Part shown: in pieces, positions 14,970-18,108 of the stretch
Layout of the letters: every line of letters begins with the position of its first letter
How positions within the stretch are numbered: the first letter of the stretch is position 1
NCBI GenBank assembly: GCA_002737105.1
Contig: NSHO01000015.1
Coordinates: 1 to 18,108, forward strand
Length of the DNA stretch: 18,108 nucleotides
Direction of reading: 5' to 3'
Source: Flavobacteriales bacterium
GTDB taxonomy: Bacteria > Bacteroidota > Bacteroidia > Flavobacteriales > Flavobacteriaceae
Position numbers and translations under genes: made by a program
The notes under the pieces: generated by a model
Database searches by the model: none
What the model was told of the DNA's origin: nothing
Seen by the model: the letters and a program-made list of their open reading frames with translations, nothing else

Positions 14970-15668
14970 ATGATTTCAAGAAAAGTAAACAACGTACAAG
15001 AAGCACTTGAAGGAATTCAAGACGGACAAACGATTATGCTAGGAGGTTTCGGACTTTGTGGCATTCCCGAAAATAGTATTGCTGCATTAGTAGAAAAAAA
15101 CATCACCAATTTAACTTGCATTTCAAATAATGCAGGTGTAGACGATTTCGGTTTGGGATTGTTATTACAAAAGCGTCAAATTAAGAAAATGATTTCTTCT
15201 TACGTGGGAGAAAATGCAGAATTTGAACGTCAAATGCTTTCTGGCGAATTAGATGTAGAACTCACACCACAAGGCACTTTAGCCGAAAAATGCCGCGCTG
15301 CACAAGCAGGAATCCCTGCATTTTTTACACCTGCAGGTTTCGGAACTGAAGTAGCAGAAGGGAAAGAAACACGCGAATTTAACGGGAAAATGCACGTAAT
15401 GGAATTGGCTTATAAAGCTGATTTTTCTATCGTAAAAGCTTGGAAAGGTGATGAAGCGGGTAATTTAATTTTCAAAGGAACGGCTCGAAATTTCAATGCT
15501 TGTATGGCAGGCGCCGCAAAAATAACTATCGCTGAGGTAGAAGAATTAGTCCCAGCCGGAACGTTAAATCCAAACGAAATTCACATCCCAGGAATTATGG
15601 TAAATCGTATTTTTCAAGGCGAGAAATTTGAAAAAAGAATTGAGCAACGCACAGTTCGTCAAAAGTAA
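14970..15668 (+). CDS. scoA: 3-oxoacid CoA-transferase subunit A
   Basis: A 232-residue alpha subunit of a succinyl-CoA:3-ketoacid CoA transferase, which moves CoA between succinate and acetoacetate. The family I signature [16 protein letters not shown] is at residues 18-33. Further family segments are [59 protein letters not shown] and [15 protein letters not shown]. The subunit acts with the B subunit encoded 39 bases downstream. The catalytic Glu is in the B subunit. Length is standard. The gene begins 8 bases after the PBP1A stop without an evident promoter, so it may be part of the same transcript despite unrelated function. Related transferases use other acids, so substrate is by family analogy. 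Confidence 0.93.
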   Translation: MISRKVNNVQEALEGIQDGQTIMLGGFGLCGIPENSIAALVEKNITNLTCISNNAGVDDFGLGLLLQKRQIKKMISSYVGENAEFERQMLSGELDVELTPQGTLAEKCRAAQAGIPAFFTPAGFGTEVAEGKETREFNGKMHVMELAYKADFSIVKAWKGDEAGNLIFKGTARNFNACMAGAAKITIAEVEELVPAGTLNPNEIHIPGIMVNRIFQGEKFEKRIEQRTVRQK

Positions 15669-15672
15669 TCAA

Positions 15673-15693
15673 TGTTCAGTTTTTAGTGTTCAG
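15673..15693. repeat. heptamer word array in the scoA-scoB spacer
   Basis: Three 7-base units stand in strict phase: TGTTCAG, TTTTTAG, TGTTCAG. They fill about half of the 39-base spacer between the two CoA-transferase subunit genes. The word form (last bases YAG) resembles that of the larger array at 17624. Confidence 0.6.
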
Positions 15694-15707
15694 TAAAAGA
15701 GAGAATT

Positions 15708-16361
15708 ATGTTATCAAAAGAAGATATAGCTAAGCGAATTGCCCAAGAAGTTAAAAACGGGTACTACGTAAATTTAGGAATAGGTATTCCAACTTTAGTT
15801 GCGAATTATGTTCGTAACGATATTTCGGTGGAATTTCAATCAGAAAACGGCGTTTTAGGCATGGGGCCTTTCCCTTTTGAAGGAGAGGAAGATGCCGACA
15901 TTATCAACGCAGGAAAACAAACTATCACTACTTTGCCAGGAGCCAGTTTTTTTGATTCCGCATTTAGTTTTGGAATGATTCGTGCCCAAAAAGTAGATTT
16001 AACGATTTTAGGCGCTATGGAAGTTTCTGAAAATGGTGATATCGCTAACTGGAAAATTCCAGGAAAAATGGTAAAAGGTATGGGCGGCGCTATGGACTTA
16101 GTGGCTTCTGCAGAAAACATTATCGTAGCCATGATGCACGTAAATAAAGCCGGCGAATCAAAAATCTTAAAGAAATGTACACTGCCTTTAACAGGTGTAG
16201 GTTGCGTGAAAAAAGTCGTTACAGAATTAGCCGTTTTAGAAGTTACTCCAAAAGGTTTTAAATTATTAGAACGCGCACCAGGCGTTTCAGTAGAAGATAT
16301 CATCAAAGCCACAGAAGCGAATTTAATTATTGAAGGAGATATTCCGGAAATGAAATTTTAA
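15708..16361 (+). CDS. scoB: 3-oxoacid CoA-transferase subunit B
   Basis: A 217-residue beta subunit that completes the CoA transferase. The family signature FQSENGVLG is at residues 43-51, and Glu46 is the catalytic residue that forms the glutamyl-CoA intermediate. Other conserved parts are GIGIPTLVANY (24-34), GPFPFEGEEDADIINAGKQTITTLPGASFFDSAFSFGMIR, and IPGKMVKGMGGAMDLV. Length is standard. An AG-rich AAAAGAGAGAA precedes the ATG, unusual in a genome that mostly lacks Shine-Dalgarno sites, and may help translation after the repeat spacer. The pair scoA-scoB most likely serves acetoacetate or other 3-oxoacid use feeding acetoacetyl-CoA. It is the last gene of the long plus-strand run and is followed by the octamer repeat block. 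Confidence 0.93.
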   Translation: MLSKEDIAKRIAQEVKNGYYVNLGIGIPTLVANYVRNDISVEFQSENGVLGMGPFPFEGEEDADIINAGKQTITTLPGASFFDSAFSFGMIRAQKVDLTILGAMEVSENGDIANWKIPGKMVKGMGGAMDLVASAENIIVAMMHVNKAGESKILKKCTLPLTGVGCVKKVVTELAVLEVTPKGFKLLERAPGVSVEDIIKATEANLIIEGDIPEMKF

Positions 16362-16461
16362 TTAGCCAATTAGCCAATTAGTCAATTAGGCAATGTGCCA
16401 ATTGGATGTTGCGTCAAATAATTGACTAATTGACACATTTTCAAATTAACACATTAACATG
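16362..16461. repeat. two opposed octamer word arrays upstream of the rRNA methyltransferase gene
   Basis: From the first base after the scoB stop, seven 8-base units run in phase to 16417. Most fit TTAGYCAA or TGTGCCAA, and one, at 16402-16409, fits poorly. After a 4-base joint (16418-16421) a second run of 8-base units (16422-16461) has the opposite orientation, beginning TTGACTAA, TTGACACA; its last unit contains the ATG of the next gene. A 14-bp perfect inverted repeat (16375-16388 and 16419-16432) links the two arrays, with a smaller GGCA/TGCC hairpin in its loop. The block fills the whole 97-base spacer. Confidence 0.8.
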
Positions 16462-17622
16462 TTTCCAAAAGTAATTCTAAAATCAGGTAAAGAAAAATCC
16501 ATTCAACGTCGTCATCCTTGGATTTTCAGCGGTGCGGTGTATGGCGTAAGTCGTGATATAAACGACGGCGAAATGGTAGATGTAGTGGATTCAAAAAACC
16601 AACATTTAGGCACAGGATATTTCAGTGATAAAGGAAGTATTGTGGTACGTATTTTGACGTTTGCTGGAGAAACTTTCTCTGAATCTTTTTGGAAATACAA
16701 ACTACAATCTGCATGGTATTTACGCGCTCAATTATTAGATTTTGAAGTTACCAATGCGTTCAGAGTAATTCACGGAGAAGGTGATGGCATTTCAGGATTA
16801 ATTATTGATTATTACGATAAAAATTGGGTTATTCAAGCGCACTCTACTGGAATTTATCTTCAATTAGAGCAAATTGCGGAAGCGATTAAATCTAATTTTT
16901 CGGAGCATTGCGAAACCATTTATTGTAAAAGTTCGGGAACATTACCAAATACGGGTACCGATTATTTCTTGTTTGGAAACAAAGCCGAAACAGTTGCGAA
17001 AGAGAACAACATTTTGTTTTCGGTAAATTGGGTTGAAGGCCAAAAAACAGGTTTCTTTTTAGACCAACGCGACAACCGAAAATTATTAGGCGCATTCTCA
17101 AAAGGTAAAAAAGTATTAAATACGTTTTGTTATACAGGCGGATTTTCAATTTATGCGATGAACGCTGGAGCGGAATTAGTGACTTCGGTAGATATTTCAC
17201 AAAAAGCGGTTGATTTAGCCGCAAGTAACATGGAATTAAACTTTCCAAAAGCCAACCATACAGCCGTAGCTGACGACGTGTTCAATTTTATGAAAGAACA
17301 CACGCAGCAATACGATGTGATTGTGTTAGACCCTCCCGCTTTCGCGAAAAGCATTAAAAGTAAACATACGGCAACACAAGCCTATAAACGTTTAAATATT
17401 GCCGGGCTAAAAGCTTTAGCGCCTAATGGAATTTTATTCACGTTTTCGTGCTCACAAGTGATTGACGATGTGTTGTTTTATAATACCGTTGCTGCAGCAG
17501 CCATAGAAACCGGAAGAAACATAAGAGTGTTACACAAATTAGAACAAGGTCCGGATCATCCAACGAATATTTACCACCCTGAAGGGCATTATTTGAAGGG
17601 ATTGGTTTTGTTTGTGGATTAG
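16459..17622 (+). CDS. rlmI: class I SAM-dependent rRNA methyltransferase (RlmI-type, PUA domain)
   Basis: A 387-residue protein resembling RlmI, which makes 5-methylcytosine in 23S rRNA. Residues 1 to about 75 form a PUA RNA-binding domain (VILKSGKEKSIQRRHPWIFSGAVYG). A middle domain with GEGDGISGLIIDYY follows. The catalytic Rossmann domain contains GQKTGFFLDQRDNR, the SAM-binding motif VLNTFCYTGGFS from residue 219, the acidic VDIS, LDPPAF starting at Asp291, and FSCS at 329-332 with likely nucleophile Cys331. Length matches the family. The start codon lies inside the last unit of the octamer array, so the array forms the entire 5' spacer. The upstream gene scoB is on the same strand, but the structured spacer makes independent expression possible. 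The precise target nucleotide is by analogy. Confidence 0.9.
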   Translation: MFPKVILKSGKEKSIQRRHPWIFSGAVYGVSRDINDGEMVDVVDSKNQHLGTGYFSDKGSIVVRILTFAGETFSESFWKYKLQSAWYLRAQLLDFEVTNAFRVIHGEGDGISGLIIDYYDKNWVIQAHSTGIYLQLEQIAEAIKSNFSEHCETIYCKSSGTLPNTGTDYFLFGNKAETVAKENNILFSVNWVEGQKTGFFLDQRDNRKLLGAFSKGKKVLNTFCYTGGFSIYAMNAGAELVTSVDISQKAVDLAASNMELNFPKANHTAVADDVFNFMKEHTQQYDVIVLDPPAFAKSIKSKHTATQAYKRLNIAGLKALAPNGILFTFSCSQVIDDVLFYNTVAAAAIETGRNIRVLHKLEQGPDHPTNIYHPEGHYLKGLVLFVD

Positions 17623-17623
17623 G

Positions 17624-17672
17624 TTTTAGCTGTCAGCTGTCAGCTTTTAGCAATTAGCTTTCAGCCGTCAGC
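17624..17672. repeat. heptamer word array downstream of the rRNA methyltransferase gene
   Basis: Seven consecutive 7-base units run in strict phase, starting 2 bases after the stop codon. All end in YAGC: two are TTTTAGC, two are TGTCAGC, the others are AATTAGC, TTTCAGC and CGTCAGC. Neighbouring units create AGCTG/CAGCT dyads that could form small hairpins. There is no T tract strong enough to call a terminator. Confidence 0.8.
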
Positions 17673-17719
17673 TTTATATAATAGGGTTTATTAATTTTTT
17701 ATTAGAAAGAAATAATAAC

Positions 17720-17736
17720 ATAATAATTTTTATTAT
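17720..17736. other. AT-only dyad before the serine hydrolase gene
   Basis: ATAATAA and TTATTAT are separated by three T, 25 bases before the ATG at 17761. The sequence may simply reflect AT richness near a promoter; no exact TAnnTTTG element was found in 17673-17760. Confidence 0.2.
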
Positions 17737-17760
17737 ATTGCTTATCAAATCTATTGCCCC

Positions 17761-18108
17761 ATGAAACGTTTATTTACCTACTTTAAATGGTTTTTTATTA
17801 GCAGTGTTGGCTTTATTCTCATCTTATATATATTTGATGTGGATTATTTGCTTCGTGCTGTAAAAACCGTTTATTTAAAAGGACATACCACCGCTTTTTT
17901 AGAAGATTATAAAGAATTTCCAAATCGTACCATTTATAAAGGAACGGCACAACCTTGGGCGATTTCTAAAGCATACAATAGTATTCCAGCAACTGACAAA
18001 TTAAATACGACTCATAAAAACTTACAAACGGTTGCGTTTCTTATCATTAAAAACGACAGTATTTGGCATGAAAGTTATTTTGATGGGTATTCCGCAACGT
18101 CTAAAAGT
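17761..18108 (+). CDS. membrane-anchored serine hydrolase (beta-lactamase/PBP-like), 5' part
   Basis: The first 116 codons are present and the gene runs off the right edge. A hydrophobic segment at about residues 8-26 (YFKWFFISSVGFILILYIF) suggests an inner-membrane anchor or uncleaved signal. Next comes a region with TVYLKGHTTAFLEDYKEFPNRTI and then the start of the hydrolase domain, with VAFLIIKNDSIWHESYFDGYS. This pattern is familiar from Flavobacteriia serine hydrolases of the class C beta-lactamase-related family, in which the SxxK nucleophile motif follows shortly after. That motif would lie just outside the window, so activity cannot be verified. Members range from esterases to peptidases and most have unknown substrates. 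It has the same orientation as the methyltransferase gene, with a 138-base spacer holding the heptamer array. Confidence 0.72.
   Translation, partial: MKRLFTYFKWFFISSVGFILILYIFDVDYLLRAVKTVYLKGHTTAFLEDYKEFPNRTIYKGTAQPWAISKAYNSIPATDKLNTTHKNLQTVAFLIIKNDSIWHESYFDGYSATSKS

Noticed and set aside
15836..16312. 158-codon open frame antisense to scoB
   Set aside because: It lies opposite a well-conserved gene, has no recognisable domain, and is rich in Ser/Pro/Ile in the way expected of an antisense shadow.
16362..16461. Possible CRISPR array
   Set aside because: Unit length is 8 bases with no spacers, and no cas genes are present.
17624..17672. Rho-independent terminator after the methyltransferase gene
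   Set aside because: Only short 5-bp dyads form, and there is no following T run; the heptamer period describes the segment better.

Overview
The window looks like a piece of chromosome from a member of the Flavobacteriaceae (Bacteroidota), close to Flavobacterium. The sequence is AT-rich. Recognisable Shine-Dalgarno sites are absent. Several promoters fit the Bacteroidota -7 consensus TAnnTTTG. The gene set includes the gliding-motility lipoprotein GldH, a Bacteroidota-type RicT with a Cys-rich N-terminus, and a TrhO with a C-terminal extension. No rRNA, tRNA, CRISPR array, transposase or phage gene was seen. Almost all of the window is compact core genome.

Layout: (1) 1-221, minus: 5' part of upp (uracil phosphoribosyltransferase), divergent from (2) 291-1928, plus: a DUF4254 protein abutting a family 9 glycosyltransferase. 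(3) 1971-3545, minus: an acyl-CoA thioesterase followed by a PaaE-like flavin/2Fe-2S reductase. (4) 3612-4592, minus: a membrane protein with an N-terminal HU-like region and a C-terminal SPOR domain, divergent from dprA (4737-5843, plus). (5) 5916-6887, minus: trpS. (6) 7010-7741, plus: a plsC-type acyltransferase, convergent with (7) 7775-8182, minus: a small lipoprotein, and 8262-9266, minus: recA. (8) 9450-10820, plus: trhO. (9) 10999-16361, plus: a tight run ricT, gldH, penicillin-binding protein 1A, scoA, scoB. (10) 16459-17622, plus: an RlmI-type rRNA methyltransferase. (11) 17761 to the right edge, plus: start of a membrane-anchored serine hydrolase.

Functional themes are nucleotide salvage, envelope and glycan synthesis (GT9, PlsC, PBP1A, SPOR protein), DNA uptake and recombination (DprA with RecA), translation (TrpS, TrhO, RlmI), gliding and secretion (GldH), and CoA/redox metabolism. 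The ricT-gldH-PBP1A run is packed with an 8-base overlap and gaps of about 8 bases, so it is probably one transcript.

I see no obvious defence or mobile system. The least explained structure is between genes. At least four intergenic spacers consist of degenerate short words repeated with a strict 7-base or 8-base period. The clearest are two opposed octamer arrays in front of the rRNA methyltransferase gene (16362-16461) and a heptamer array just after it (17624-17672). The most notable protein is TrhO: its last roughly 100 residues resemble the C-terminal beta-barrel of U32-peptidase-like proteins, the family of TrhP, which makes the same tRNA modification by another chemistry.
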